Source of the DNA: Nocardia salmonicida NBRC 13393
Lineage (GTDB): Bacteria > Actinomycetota > Actinomycetes > Mycobacteriales > Mycobacteriaceae
NCBI RefSeq assembly: GCF_001613085.1
Contig: NZ_BDBR01000018.1
Coordinates: 117,039 to 181,038, forward strand
Length of the DNA stretch: 64,000 nt
Direction of reading: 5' to 3'
This document shows positions 50,559 to 59,543 of the stretch, in pieces. The notes under the pieces were generated by a model. It was not told the origin of the DNA and made no database searches. It saw only the letters and a program-made list of their open reading frames with translations. Numbering within the stretch: the first letter of the stretch is position 1; each line of letters opens with the position of its first letter. Made by a program: the position numbers and the translations under genes.

Positions 50559-50800
50559 TGACTGCTGTTGTTGCCGATGCCGTCGAACATCTGGTTCGCG
50601 GCATCGTCGCCAACCCTGACGACGTCCGTGTCGAGCTGCTCACCGGCCGTCGTGGACGCACCGTCGAGGTACACGTCCATCCTGAAGACCTGGGCAAGGT
50701 GATCGGGCGCGGTGGTCGTACCGCGACCGCGTTGCGCACCCTGGTCGCCGGCATCGGCGGCCGTGGGATCCGGGTCGACGTGGTCGATACCGACGCCTAG
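50558..50800 (+). CDS. khpA: KH-domain RNA-binding protein KhpA
   Basis: An 80-residue single KH domain, with the RNA-gripping GxxG loop in KVIGRGGRTATALRTL. It corresponds to Rv2908c in the same place between rpsP and rimM. KhpA works with KhpB (Jag) as a small RNA chaperone linked to cell elongation in Gram-positives. ATG overlaps the rpsP stop. Confidence 0.93.
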   Translation: MTAVVADAVEHLVRGIVANPDDVRVELLTGRRGRTVEVHVHPEDLGKVIGRGGRTATALRTLVAGIGGRGIRVDVVDTDA

Positions 50801-51325
50801 ATGGAACTCGTCGTAGGTCGGGTCGCCAAGTCGCACGGCGTGCGCGGCGAACTCGTCGTCGATGTGCGCACCGACGAGCCGGACGTCCGGTTCGCGCCGG
50901 GCGTCACGTTGCGCGGCAGGATGCCGAAGTCCTCGGCGACCCGTGACTACACCGTGAAGTCGGCCCGAGAGCACTCGGGCCGACTTCTGGTGTACGTCGA
51001 CGGTATCGACGACCGCACCGCCGCCGACGCTCTGCGCGGCACCTTGTTCGTCGTCGACAGCGATTCGCTGCCGCCGTCGGAGGATGACGACGCCTTCTAC
51101 GACCACGAACTCGAAGGTCTTCGGGTCGAGTTCGCCGACGGCACCCTCGTCGGCACGGTCACCGAGGTGCTGCATTCGGCCGCGGGCGAACTGCTGTCGG
51201 TGCGTTCCGCCGACGACGGTCGCGAAATTCTCATTCCCTTTGTCACCGCCATCGTGCCGACGGTCTCGCTCGCCGATGGACTGGTGGTCATCACACCGCC
51301 CGAGGGCCTGCTCGATCCGGAGTAA
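50801..51325 (+). CDS. rimM: 16S rRNA processing protein RimM
   Basis: A 174-residue 30S maturation factor: N-terminal RimM barrel ELVVGRVAKSHGVRGELVVD and the PRC-barrel C-domain from YDHELEGLRVEFADGTLVG to EILIPFVTAIVPTVSL and GLVVITPPEGLLD. Starts right after the khpA stop with no gap. It binds uS19 and helps assemble the 30S head. Confidence 0.96.
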   Translation: MELVVGRVAKSHGVRGELVVDVRTDEPDVRFAPGVTLRGRMPKSSATRDYTVKSAREHSGRLLVYVDGIDDRTAADALRGTLFVVDSDSLPPSEDDDAFYDHELEGLRVEFADGTLVGTVTEVLHSAAGELLSVRSADDGREILIPFVTAIVPTVSLADGLVVITPPEGLLDPE

Positions 51326-51328
51326 TTC

Positions 51329-52006
51329 GTGCAACTCGACGTCGTCACGATCTTCCCGGAGTATCTGGAGCCGCTGCGCACCGCGCTGCTCGGTAAGGCC
51401 GTCGACAAGGGCCTGATCTCGGTCGGTGTACACGACTTGCGCAACTGGACCCATGACGTGCACAAGTCGGTCGACGACTCGCCTTACGGCGGTGGTCCCG
51501 GCATGGTCATGAAGCCCACCGTCTGGGGCGACGCCTTGGACGAGGTGTGCCCCGACGACGCCCTGCTCGTCGTCCCCACTCCGGCCGGCGTGCCGTTCAC
51601 CCAGGCCACCGCGCAGCGCTGGGCCACCGAGAAACATCTCGTCTTCGCCTGCGGGCGCTACGAGGGCATCGATCAGCGCGTGTTCGACGACGCCGCCCGC
51701 CGCGTCCGCGTCGAAGAGGTGAGCATCGGCGACTACGTCCTCATCGGCGGCGAGGCCGCGGTGCTCGTGATGACCGAGGCCGTGGTGCGGCTGATTCCCG
51801 GCGTGCTCGGCAATCAGCAGTCCCACCAAGAGGATTCGTTCTCCGATGGACTCCTCGAAGGTCCCAGCTACACGCGGCCGGTGTCGTGGCGCGGCCTCGA
51901 TGTACCCCCGATCCTGCTCTCGGGCGACCACGCCAAGGTAGCCGCGTGGCGCCACGAACAGTCACTGGAACGCACCGCGCGGCGTCGGCCCGATCTGCTG
52001 CCCTGA
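51329..52006 (+). CDS. trmD: tRNA (guanine(37)-N(1))-methyltransferase TrmD
   Basis: A 225-residue SPOUT methyltransferase that makes m1G37 and prevents frameshifting. The deep-knot motifs LVFACGRYEGIDQRV and VLIGGEAAVLVMTEAVVRLIPGV are intact, with SHQEDSFSDGLLEGPSYTRP after them. GTG start three bases after rimM. Ends the rpsP operon; the normally adjacent rplS lies 8.6 kb further on. Confidence 0.97.
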   Translation: MQLDVVTIFPEYLEPLRTALLGKAVDKGLISVGVHDLRNWTHDVHKSVDDSPYGGGPGMVMKPTVWGDALDEVCPDDALLVVPTPAGVPFTQATAQRWATEKHLVFACGRYEGIDQRVFDDAARRVRVEEVSIGDYVLIGGEAAVLVMTEAVVRLIPGVLGNQQSHQEDSFSDGLLEGPSYTRPVSWRGLDVPPILLSGDHAKVAAWRHEQSLERTARRRPDLLP

Positions 52007-52007
52007 C

Positions 52008-52376
52008 CTATCCCGCGATCACGCGGGTGGTGATACAGAACGGATGGCCGGCCGGGTCGAGCAACACCCGCCAGCGTGGATCCGGTTGTACCGGTGCGGG
52101 TTTCGCGCCGATCGCGAGAGCGTGCTGTTCGCATAGATCCAGATCGGCATCGGCGGCCAGGTCGAGGTGTACCGCGGCGGTGCCCGGCCACTGCGGCGGG
52201 TAGTAGTCCGCTACGTGCTGTGCGGCGATGGTCAATCCCGACGGGATGCGGATCCCGACGCTGTGCGCGTCGTTCCACAGGACGCGGCCACCGAGCAGCC
52301 CGAGGTAGAAGCGGGCGAGGGACTCGGGGTCGTCACAGTCCAGTGAGAGGCCGGCCAGTTGAAAAGGCTCCGTCAT
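52008..52376 (-). CDS. VOC/glyoxalase-superfamily protein
   Basis: A 122-residue single-domain VOC protein: FQLAGLSLDCDDPESLARFY, LGLLGGRVLWND, AAVHLDLAADADLD and RVLLDPAGHPFCI, the standard paired beta-alpha-beta-beta-beta modules. Such proteins include dioxygenases, isomerases and drug-binding proteins; the substrate cannot be read. One base separates its stop from the trmD stop. Confidence 0.87.
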   Translation of the reverse strand: MTEPFQLAGLSLDCDDPESLARFYLGLLGGRVLWNDAHSVGIRIPSGLTIAAQHVADYYPPQWPGTAAVHLDLAADADLDLCEQHALAIGAKPAPVQPDPRWRVLLDPAGHPFCITTRVIAG

Positions 52377-52778
52377 CGGACCGACGGTACCGGGCTGGAT
52401 GCGCCCCGAGCTTGTTTTGTCCCAAAGACATTTGGGTATCCATTGAGGTCATTCGTTGTGTGAACGTCCAAAGTGAGGATTGCTGGTTCCATCCGGAATC
52501 TGTTCGGCCCCTGCGTCTTTCGGCACGATCGTCTCCGGTGCGGTGGATCCCAACGGGCGGTGCGTCGATGTTCCCAGTACAAGCATTGCATCCGTGGACG
52601 ATCGGCCGTTGCCGACGCGCGTGTGGCGCGATGTTCGATATCGGCGGTTCGCGCCGCCGCGAGCGATCGAGTCCGCCCGGGTGGCGGTTGCCGGGCGTCG
52701 AAACATTTGTGTCGCCCGAATAAAAGTGATATATCGCACATAACGGACAGCGGGTGAAGGGGCCGGTGCGGCGGCAGT
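52377..52778. other. 402-base gap with no supported gene, lower GC than neighbours
   Basis: Between the VOC gene start and the LuxR gene end. Short open frames here have no family features and poor starts. GC is visibly lower than in the flanks around 52421-52510. CCCAAA-GACA-TTTGGG (52421-52436) is a small dyad 45 bases before the VOC gene and could be its operator. GGCGG-N6-CCGCC near 52642 is a second short hairpin. Confidence 0.4.
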
Positions 52779-53624
52779 TCAGGGCAGCAAGCCGTGTCGA
52801 CGTGCCAGCGATACCGCTTCGTGGCGAGTGCTGGCATCGAGCTTGCTCATCGCCTGCCGCAGATAGCTCTTGACGGTTTCGGCCCCGAGCGAGAGCCGAA
52901 GCGCCGCTTCCTGATTCGTGCAGCCGAGCGCGATCTGGGCCAGCACATCGAGCTCGCGCCGCGACAGCCGCGGCGTCTCGGCGCCGGGCCCGCCGGTCAG
53001 CACCCCGGTCAATCGGTCGCACACCCCGGAAAGCTGTTCGCGCAGTGCGGGATCGCCGGTCGCGGTCGCGAGGGCGCGAAGTTCGGCGTGGATCTCGCGT
53101 AGCTCCTCGGTCACCGCGGGCGTGGACGCGGGCGACGGCGTCGCGAGGTCGAGCAGTCGGACCCGCCGGTCCACTTCGTCGCGGACCGTGATCTCGGCGG
53201 CCAGCCTTCTACCCGCCTGCAGGATCACCTCGGCGGTGCGGTCGCCGAGCGGGGTCGCGCCACGGGTGGCCGCGTAGAGCACCGCGCGAGGCCGGTCGGC
53301 GACCAGGACCGGCACGGCCATCACCGACCGCAGCCCCTCGCCGACCACCGCGGCGTCGTAGTGGTGGGTGATGGTGGAGGCGCCCCGATAGTCGGCCACC
53401 GACGCGGGTCTGCGGTACTCCATGGCCTGCCCGCCGAGCCCGGAGGTGCGTAGCACCGACAGCCCGCGCAGGCCCGTGGTGACGGTGCCCGCGAACTCGG
53501 TGAGCAGCAGGGTGTCCTCGTCCACCGCGCCGCCGAACACCACCGGGACGCTCGCCCGGCGCGCCACCCAGCGGATCTCGGCGCGCAGCGCGTCACCGTC
53601 GCGCGGGCGCAACAGGGAAGTCAT
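52779..53624 (-). CDS. GAF-domain LuxR-family regulator
   Basis: A 281-residue regulator. Residues 20-150 are GAF-like (VVFGGAVDEDTLLLTEFAGT, RSVMAVPVLVADRPRAVLYA). A short helical linker leads to a C-terminal LuxR helix-turn-helix (about 215-275: LSRRELDVLAQIALGCTNQE, LGAETVKSYLRQAMSKLDA). It lacks a receiver domain, so a small ligand may bind the GAF part. Divergent from the acyl-CoA synthetase pair 97 bp away, it is probably their activator; regulators of this type often control acyl-CoA synthetase and dehydrogenase genes in Nocardia and Rhodococcus. Confidence 0.85.
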   Translation of the reverse strand: MTSLLRPRDGDALRAEIRWVARRASVPVVFGGAVDEDTLLLTEFAGTVTTGLRGLSVLRTSGLGGQAMEYRRPASVADYRGASTITHHYDAAVVGEGLRSVMAVPVLVADRPRAVLYAATRGATPLGDRTAEVILQAGRRLAAEITVRDEVDRRVRLLDLATPSPASTPAVTEELREIHAELRALATATGDPALREQLSGVCDRLTGVLTGGPGAETPRLSRRELDVLAQIALGCTNQEAALRLSLGAETVKSYLRQAMSKLDASTRHEAVSLARRHGLLP

Positions 53625-53721
53625 GGATCACCCCTTTTCGGGGGTAGTGGTCGGCGTGAGCTATGCCACATTCTAGGTCACACCCGGGCGGCCGTTGCCC
53701 GGGCGTTGAGGAGAAGCTGCG

Positions 53722-55335
53722 ATGACTACCGACCTGGACGCGCGGGTGCGCGACCTGCTCGACCACTACGACGGACCGGAGGCCTGCGCGGCCGAACTGC
53801 TCTGCGATCGGCATCCGGCCGGGCAGACCGCGTTCACCGTGGTCGAAGCCGATCTGAGCGCGCACGAGTTGACCTACGGCGAGCTGCGGGAACGCTCGGC
53901 TCGGTTCGCCGCCGCGCTGGCCGAACTCGGCGTCGAGCCCGGCGACCGGGTCGCGACGCTGATGGGAAAGTCCGCCGAGCTCGTGGTGGCCCTGCTCGGC
54001 ATCTGGCGCCGTGGTGCGGTGCACGTCCCGTTGTTCACCGCCTTCGCGACACCCGCCATCGAGTTCCGGCTGAGCGCGAGCCACACGAAGGTCGTTGTCG
54101 CCGACGCCGACCAGGCGCCGAAGCTCGCCACGACCGACTACCGGACGATTATCGTCGGCGACGCCGAGATCCCCGGCGCGCTGCTGTTCGATGAGCTGCT
54201 CGCCCAGCACCGGTCCGACGATCCGCGCGCGAGGCCGGTGGCGGTCGGCGGCGACGGTCTGCTGGTCCAGTTGTTCACCAGCGGCACCACCGGAACCCCC
54301 AAGGGCGTACCGATCCCGGTCCGCGCGCTGGCATCGTTTCACGCCTACCAGGAATTCGCCCTCGACGTGCGTCCCGAGGACGTCTTCTGGAACGCGGCCG
54401 ACCCGGGCTGGGCGTACGGCCTCTACTACGCGATCCTGGGACCGCTGGCCACCGGCGCGCGCAGCCTGCTGCTGCACGCGGGCTTCTCGGCGTCGCTCAC
54501 CTGGGACGTGCTGCGACGCTTCGGCGTCACCAACTTCGCGGCGGCGCCGACCGTCTACCGGGCGTTGCGCGCCGACAGCGATCCGGCTCCGGACGGATTC
54601 GCCCTGCGCAGAGCGTCGTCGGCAGGCGAGCCGTTGACCCCGGACGTGGTGGCGTGGTCGCAGCGGACCCTCGGTGTGGCGGTGCGCGATCACTACGGCC
54701 AGACCGAGCACGGCATGGTCATCTGTCACGCGTGGCACCCCGCCCTCGATGCCGCCGCCCCGCTCGGTTCGATGGGCCGGCAGCTGCCCGGGTGGTCCTG
54801 TGCGGTCCTGGCCGAAGACGCCGACGTCGAGGCGGCCCCCGGCGAGTTCGGCCGGGTCGCCATCGATACCGACCACAGCCCGCTGCTCTGGTTCCTCGGC
54901 TACCTCGATGATCCGGAACGCACCGCTACCCGATTCAGCGCCGACGGACGCTGGTATCTGACCGGTGACGTCGGCGCCCGCGACGCCGATGGCTGCTTCC
55001 ACTTCAGCGCCCGCGACGACGACGTGATCATCATGGCCGGCTACCGGATCGGCCCGTTCGAGGTCGAGAGCGTGCTGGTCCTGCACGACCAGGTCGCCGA
55101 GGCCGCCGTCGTCGGGATGCCCGACGAACTGCGCGGCGAGGTACTGGAGGCCTTCGTGGTGACCCGCACCGGTACCGAGGGCAGCGCCGAGCTGACCGCC
55201 GAACTGCAGCAACTCGTCAAGGACGAGTTCGCCGCCCACGCCTATCCGAGGAAAGTCCACTTCGTGGACAGTCTGCCCAAGACGCCGAGCGGCAAAGTGC
55301 AGCGATTCCTGCTGCGTGGCAAGGAGATTCGCTGA
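53722..55335 (+). CDS. Acyl-CoA synthetase, acetyl/medium-chain type
   Basis: A 537-residue adenylate-forming ligase. The P-loop VQLFTSGTTGTPKGV is near residue 185, NAADPGWAYGLYYAI and DHYGQTEHGM near 325 resemble the ACSM/acetyl-CoA synthetase branch, then YLTGDVGARDADGCFHF. The acetylation/adenylation Lys is in KTPSGKVQRFLLR. It activates a carboxylic acid to acyl-CoA via acyl-AMP. GAGGAGA lies before the ATG. Its last base is shared with the next ATG, so both ligases are made together. Confidence 0.88.
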   Translation: MTTDLDARVRDLLDHYDGPEACAAELLCDRHPAGQTAFTVVEADLSAHELTYGELRERSARFAAALAELGVEPGDRVATLMGKSAELVVALLGIWRRGAVHVPLFTAFATPAIEFRLSASHTKVVVADADQAPKLATTDYRTIIVGDAEIPGALLFDELLAQHRSDDPRARPVAVGGDGLLVQLFTSGTTGTPKGVPIPVRALASFHAYQEFALDVRPEDVFWNAADPGWAYGLYYAILGPLATGARSLLLHAGFSASLTWDVLRRFGVTNFAAAPTVYRALRADSDPAPDGFALRRASSAGEPLTPDVVAWSQRTLGVAVRDHYGQTEHGMVICHAWHPALDAAAPLGSMGRQLPGWSCAVLAEDADVEAAPGEFGRVAIDTDHSPLLWFLGYLDDPERTATRFSADGRWYLTGDVGARDADGCFHFSARDDDVIIMAGYRIGPFEVESVLVLHDQVAEAAVVGMPDELRGEVLEAFVVTRTGTEGSAELTAELQQLVKDEFAAHAYPRKVHFVDSLPKTPSGKVQRFLLRGKEIR

Positions 55336-56948
55336 TGTCCGAACTCAGTTACACCTGTGGTCCGGCCGATACTCCGCTGCTCGGTGACACCATCGGCGCG
55401 AACCTCGACCGCACCGTCGCGGCCCACCCGACGCGCGAGGCGCTCATCGACTGTCCGACGGGACGCCGCTGGACTTACCGCGAGCTGGGCATCGCTGTCG
55501 ATGCCGTCGCGACCGGTCTCACCGCGCGCGGCATCGGCCCTGGTGACCGGGTCGGGATCTGGGCGCCCAACTGCGCGGAATGGCTGCTCGTGCAGTACGC
55601 CACGGCGAAGATCGGCGCGATCCTGGTCAATATCAATCCCGCCTACCGCACCAGCGAACTGGACTACGTCCTCAACCAGGCCGGGGTGTGCCTGCTGATC
55701 GCCGCACCGGAGTTCAAGACCTCGGACTATGTCGCGATGATCGAGCAGGTCCGGCCGAACTGTCCCGCCCTGGAGCAGGTGCTGATCCTGGGCACCGAGC
55801 AGTGGCGGCAGGTAGTCGAGACGGTGCCCGACGCCGAACGGTTGGCCGCGATCGCCGAGACGCTGTCGGCCGACGATCCGATCAATATCCAATACACCTC
55901 GGGAACAACGGGTTTCCCGAAGGGCGCGACATTGAGCCACCACAACATCCTCAACAACGGGTTCTTCGTGGGCGAGCTGTGCGGATACACCGAAGCCGAC
56001 CGCGTTTGCATCCCGGTTCCGTACTACCACTGCTTCGGCATGGTGATGGGCAATCTCGCGGTCACCTCGCACGGTGCGGCCGTGGTGATTCCGGCGCCGT
56101 CGTTCGATCCGGCCGCGACGCTGGCCGCCGTCGCCGCCGAACGCTGCACCTCGCTCTACGGTGTGCCGACGATGTTCATCGCGATGCTGTCCGAACTCGA
56201 CAGCGGCGCCGCACCGGAGCTGTCCAGCCTGCGCACCGGCATCATGGCGGGCTCCCCGTGCCCGGTGGAAGTGATGAAACGAGTGATCGACCGGCTCGGC
56301 ATGGCCGAGGTTGCGATCTGCTATGGAATGACCGAGACCTCGCCGGTCTCCACGCAGACCCGTCGCGACGACAGCATCGACCGCCGCACCGCCACCGTCG
56401 GCCGGGTCGGCCCACACCTCGAGGTCAAGGTGGTCGACCCGGCGACCGGGCGCACCGTGCCACGCGGCGAACCGGGTGAACTGTGCACCCGCGGCTACTC
56501 GGTGATGCTCGGCTACTGGGACCAGCCCGACAAGACCGCCGAGGCGATCGACGCCGCCCGCTGGATGCACACCGGCGACATCGGCGTCATGGACGACGAC
56601 GGCTACCTCTCGGTCACCGGCCGGATCAAGGACATGGTCATCCGCGGTGGTGAGAACGTCTACCCCCGCGAGATCGAGGAGTTCCTCTACACCCATCCCG
56701 ACATCGTCGACGCCCAGGTCATCGGCGTCCCCGACGACAGATACGGGGAGGAACTCATGGTCTGGATCCGCCTGCGCGAGGGCGCGGAAGTCCTCGATGC
56801 CGCCGCCGTGCGAGCCTTCTGCACCGGGCGCCTCGCCCACTACAAGATCCCGCGCTACGTGCATGTGGTCGACGAGTTCCCGATGACGGTCACCGGCAAG
56901 GTCCGCAAGGCCGAGATGCGCGAACAAGCCAGGGAGATCCTCGGCTGA
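55335..56948 (+). CDS. Fatty acyl-CoA synthetase (FadD-like)
   Basis: A 537-residue adenylate-forming ligase of a different subclass from its neighbour: IQYTSGTTGFPKGATLSHHN near residue 185, CYGMTETSPVSTQTRRDD near 330, MHTGDIGVMDDDGYLSVTGR and the C-terminal FPMTVTGKVRKAEMRE with catalytic Lys. The pattern is that of the FadD/AtuH-type medium- to long-chain fatty acyl-CoA synthetases. Start overlaps the previous stop by one base (TGATG). Confidence 0.9.
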   Translation: MSELSYTCGPADTPLLGDTIGANLDRTVAAHPTREALIDCPTGRRWTYRELGIAVDAVATGLTARGIGPGDRVGIWAPNCAEWLLVQYATAKIGAILVNINPAYRTSELDYVLNQAGVCLLIAAPEFKTSDYVAMIEQVRPNCPALEQVLILGTEQWRQVVETVPDAERLAAIAETLSADDPINIQYTSGTTGFPKGATLSHHNILNNGFFVGELCGYTEADRVCIPVPYYHCFGMVMGNLAVTSHGAAVVIPAPSFDPAATLAAVAAERCTSLYGVPTMFIAMLSELDSGAAPELSSLRTGIMAGSPCPVEVMKRVIDRLGMAEVAICYGMTETSPVSTQTRRDDSIDRRTATVGRVGPHLEVKVVDPATGRTVPRGEPGELCTRGYSVMLGYWDQPDKTAEAIDAARWMHTGDIGVMDDDGYLSVTGRIKDMVIRGGENVYPREIEEFLYTHPDIVDAQVIGVPDDRYGEELMVWIRLREGAEVLDAAAVRAFCTGRLAHYKIPRYVHVVDEFPMTVTGKVRKAEMREQAREILG

Positions 56949-57086
56949 GTGGCTGCGGCGCACCACGATTCGATCCATCACGCACGCTCGCGCTGGGTGT
57001 TGACCAACGGCCAGATCGAGCAAGTCGGTGATGCCTACCCCTCACTCGATGCGTTCTGGCAGTGGGCAGTGACGGCAATCCGCTGA
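56949..57086 (+). CDS. Possible 45-residue ORF or gene remnant
   Basis: A GTG immediately after the acyl-CoA synthetase stop opens a 45-residue frame with HHARSRWVLTNGQIEQVGD and YPSLDAFWQWAVTAIR. It has no Shine-Dalgarno of its own and no recognised family. It is lower in GC than its neighbours and reads like the tail of a larger protein, so a decayed remnant is as likely as a small gene. Confidence 0.3.
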   Translation: MAAAHHDSIHHARSRWVLTNGQIEQVGDAYPSLDAFWQWAVTAIR

Positions 57087-57119
57087 CCTGGGTGCCAGCG
57101 GGGTGTCGGTCATGAGCTG

Positions 57120-57134
57120 TAGTCTCTGCGGCTG
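57120..57134 (+). promoter_or_regulatory. Leaderless promoter of tex
   Basis: TAGTCT at 57120-57125 is a good -10 hexamer eight bases before the GTG at 57134. No Shine-Dalgarno lies before the GTG, so the transcript should start at or within one base of the start codon. Confidence 0.45.
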
Positions 57135-59515
57135 TGACGACAGCGCCTGAGATCGCCGACAGCACGACCACCATCGCCAGCGTAGGCAGGCGGATCGCCG
57201 ATGAACTGGGGGTGCGCGAGACCCAGGTCCGCGCCGCCGTCGAACTGCTCGACGGCGGTTCGACGGTTCCGTTCATCGCGCGGTACCGCAAGGAGGTCAC
57301 CGACGGGCTCGACGATGCCCAGTTGCGCCAGCTCGAGGAACGACTCGGCTATCTGCGTGAGCTCGACGAGCGCCGCGGCGCGATCATCGAATCCATTCGC
57401 GGCCAGGGCAAACTCGATCCCGCTTTGCACTCGCAGCTCATGCTCGCCGAGACCAAGGCGCGTCTGGAAGACATCTACCTGCCCTACAAACCCAAGCGCC
57501 GCACCAAGGCTCAGATCGCGCGCGAAGCCGGACACGAGCCGGTGGCCGACGCGCTGATCGGCGACCCGAGCACCGATCCGGCCACCTACACCGCCGAACA
57601 GCTCGACGGTGCCCGCTCGATCCTGGTCGAACGCTTCGCCGAAGACGCCGACCTGGTCGGTGAGCTGCGCGAGCTGATGTGGAATCGCGGCCAGGTCACC
57701 TCGACGGTGCGGGCGGGCAAAGAGGAGGCCGGGGCCAAGTTCTCCGACTACTTCGAGTTCAGCGAGCCCTTCCACAAACTGCCCTCGCACCGGATCCTGG
57801 CGCTGCTGCGCGGGGAGAAGGAGGAGATGCTCACGCTGCATCTCGAAGCTGACATCGACGAGCCCGCGCCCGGCGAGCGCACGATCTACGAGGGCCGCAT
57901 CGCGGTCGCCTTCGGCATCGCCGACAAGGGCCGCCCGGCTGATTCCTGGCTGCTCGACACCGTCCGCTGGGCCTGGCGCACCAAACTGCAGGTGAGTCTG
58001 GGGATCGACACCAGGATGCGGTTGCGTCAGGCGGCGGAGAAGGACGCGGTCGACGTGTTCGCCGCCAATCTGCGCGACCTGCTGCTCGCCGCGCCCGCGG
58101 GCACCCGCACTACCATGGGCCTCGACCCGGGCTACCGCACCGGCGTGAAGGTCGCCGTCGTCGACGCCACCGGTAAGGCCGTCGCGACCGAGGTCATCTA
58201 CCCGCACAAGCCGCAGGGGCAGACCGAGAAGTCGCTGGCGGTGCTGGCCGCGCTCGTCGCCCGCTTCGGCGTGGAGCTCATCGCGATCGGCAACGGCACC
58301 GCCTCCCGTGAGACCGATGCGCTTGCGGTGGAACTGATCTCGCGGATCCCGGAGAACAAGCCGACCAAGATCGTGGTGTCGGAGGCGGGCGCCTCGGTGT
58401 ACTCCGCCTCGGCCTACGCCTCGGCCGAACTGCCCGACATGGACGTGTCGCTGCGCGGCGCGGTCTCCATCGCCCGGCGTCTGCAGGACCCGCTCGCCGA
58501 ACTGGTGAAGATCGATCCCAAGTCGATCGGCGTCGGCCAGTACCAGCACGACGTGTCCGAGACGCTGCTGGCGCGCTCGCTGGGCGCGGTCGTCGAAGAC
58601 GCGGTGAACGCGGTCGGTGTCGACGTGAACACGGCCTCGGTGCCGCTGCTCTCGCGCGTGTCGGGCGTTTCCTCGTCGGTGGCGGAAAGCATTGTGGCCC
58701 ACCGTGATCAGAACGGGCCCTTCAACAGCCGCAAGGCTCTGCTCGAGGTTCCGCGCCTGGGGCCGAAGGCTTTCGAACAGTGCGCGGGCTTCCTGCGCAT
58801 CCGCGGCGGCGTCGACCCGCTGGACACCTCCGCCGTGCACCCGGAGGCCTACCCGGTGGTGCGCCGCATTCTCGAGCACACCGGCCGGGAGATGGCCGAG
58901 GTCATCGGCAACACCAGCACCCTGCGTGCGCTGAAGCCCGGCGACTTCACCGACGAGAAGTTCGGTGTGCCCACCGTCAGCGACATCATCGCCGAGCTGG
59001 AGAAGCCGGGCCTCGACCCGCGTCCGGAATTCAAGACCGCCGAATTCGCCGCGGGCATCGAGAAAGTCGCCGACCTGAAGCCCGGGATGGTGCTCGAAGG
59101 CGTCGTGACGAATGTGGCCGCGTTCGGCGCGTTCGTCGATGTCGGCGTCCATCAGGACGGGCTCGTGCACGTGTCGGCGCTGTCGCACACCTTCGTCAAG
59201 GATCCGCGCGAAGTGGTGAAGTCCGGCGACGTGGTGAAGGTGAAGGTCCTCGAGGTCGATGTCGCGCGTCAGCGGATCGGACTCACCTTGCGTCTCGATG
59301 ACGAGCCGGGCAAGCCCGCGCAGGGGGACAATCGTGGTGGCGGTGCGCCGCGCGGTCAGGGTCGTGGGCAGCAAGGCGGGCGTGGTCCTGCTCCTGCCCG
59401 TAATCAGGGACAGGCCAGGCAGGGCAACGGCGGTGGCAACCAGCGCAAGCAGGCCGCCGCACCGACCGGATCGATGGCCGACGCGCTGCGCGCGGCAGGC
59501 TTCGGCAACAAGTAG
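57134..59515 (+). CDS. tex: Tex-family S1 RNA-binding protein
   Basis: A 793-residue protein. Tex N-terminal helical region (FIARYRKEVTDGLDDAQLRQ, LEERLGYLRELDERR), YqgF-like RNase H fold around 325-450 (TTMGLDPGYRTGVKVAVVDA), HhH motifs (VNTASVPLLSRVSGVSSSVA, VPRLGPKAFEQCAGFLRIR), and an S1 domain at about 648-718 (GMVLEGVVTNVAAFGAFVDV). The last 70 residues are Gly/Arg/Gln-rich and likely bind RNA loosely. Tex affects transcription and RNA metabolism. GTG start. Confidence 0.95.
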   Translation: MTTAPEIADSTTTIASVGRRIADELGVRETQVRAAVELLDGGSTVPFIARYRKEVTDGLDDAQLRQLEERLGYLRELDERRGAIIESIRGQGKLDPALHSQLMLAETKARLEDIYLPYKPKRRTKAQIAREAGHEPVADALIGDPSTDPATYTAEQLDGARSILVERFAEDADLVGELRELMWNRGQVTSTVRAGKEEAGAKFSDYFEFSEPFHKLPSHRILALLRGEKEEMLTLHLEADIDEPAPGERTIYEGRIAVAFGIADKGRPADSWLLDTVRWAWRTKLQVSLGIDTRMRLRQAAEKDAVDVFAANLRDLLLAAPAGTRTTMGLDPGYRTGVKVAVVDATGKAVATEVIYPHKPQGQTEKSLAVLAALVARFGVELIAIGNGTASRETDALAVELISRIPENKPTKIVVSEAGASVYSASAYASAELPDMDVSLRGAVSIARRLQDPLAELVKIDPKSIGVGQYQHDVSETLLARSLGAVVEDAVNAVGVDVNTASVPLLSRVSGVSSSVAESIVAHRDQNGPFNSRKALLEVPRLGPKAFEQCAGFLRIRGGVDPLDTSAVHPEAYPVVRRILEHTGREMAEVIGNTSTLRALKPGDFTDEKFGVPTVSDIIAELEKPGLDPRPEFKTAEFAAGIEKVADLKPGMVLEGVVTNVAAFGAFVDVGVHQDGLVHVSALSHTFVKDPREVVKSGDVVKVKVLEVDVARQRIGLTLRLDDEPGKPAQGDNRGGGAPRGQGRGQQGGRGPAPARNQGQARQGNGGGNQRKQAAAPTGSMADALRAAGFGNK

Positions 59516-59543
59516 GTAGGAACTCGAAGACAGGGCGGGCGGC

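Noticed and set aside
49895..51955. 686-codon minus-strand open frame opposite rpsP-trmD
   Set aside because: Antisense to four conserved ribosome and tRNA genes; no start signal or family features.
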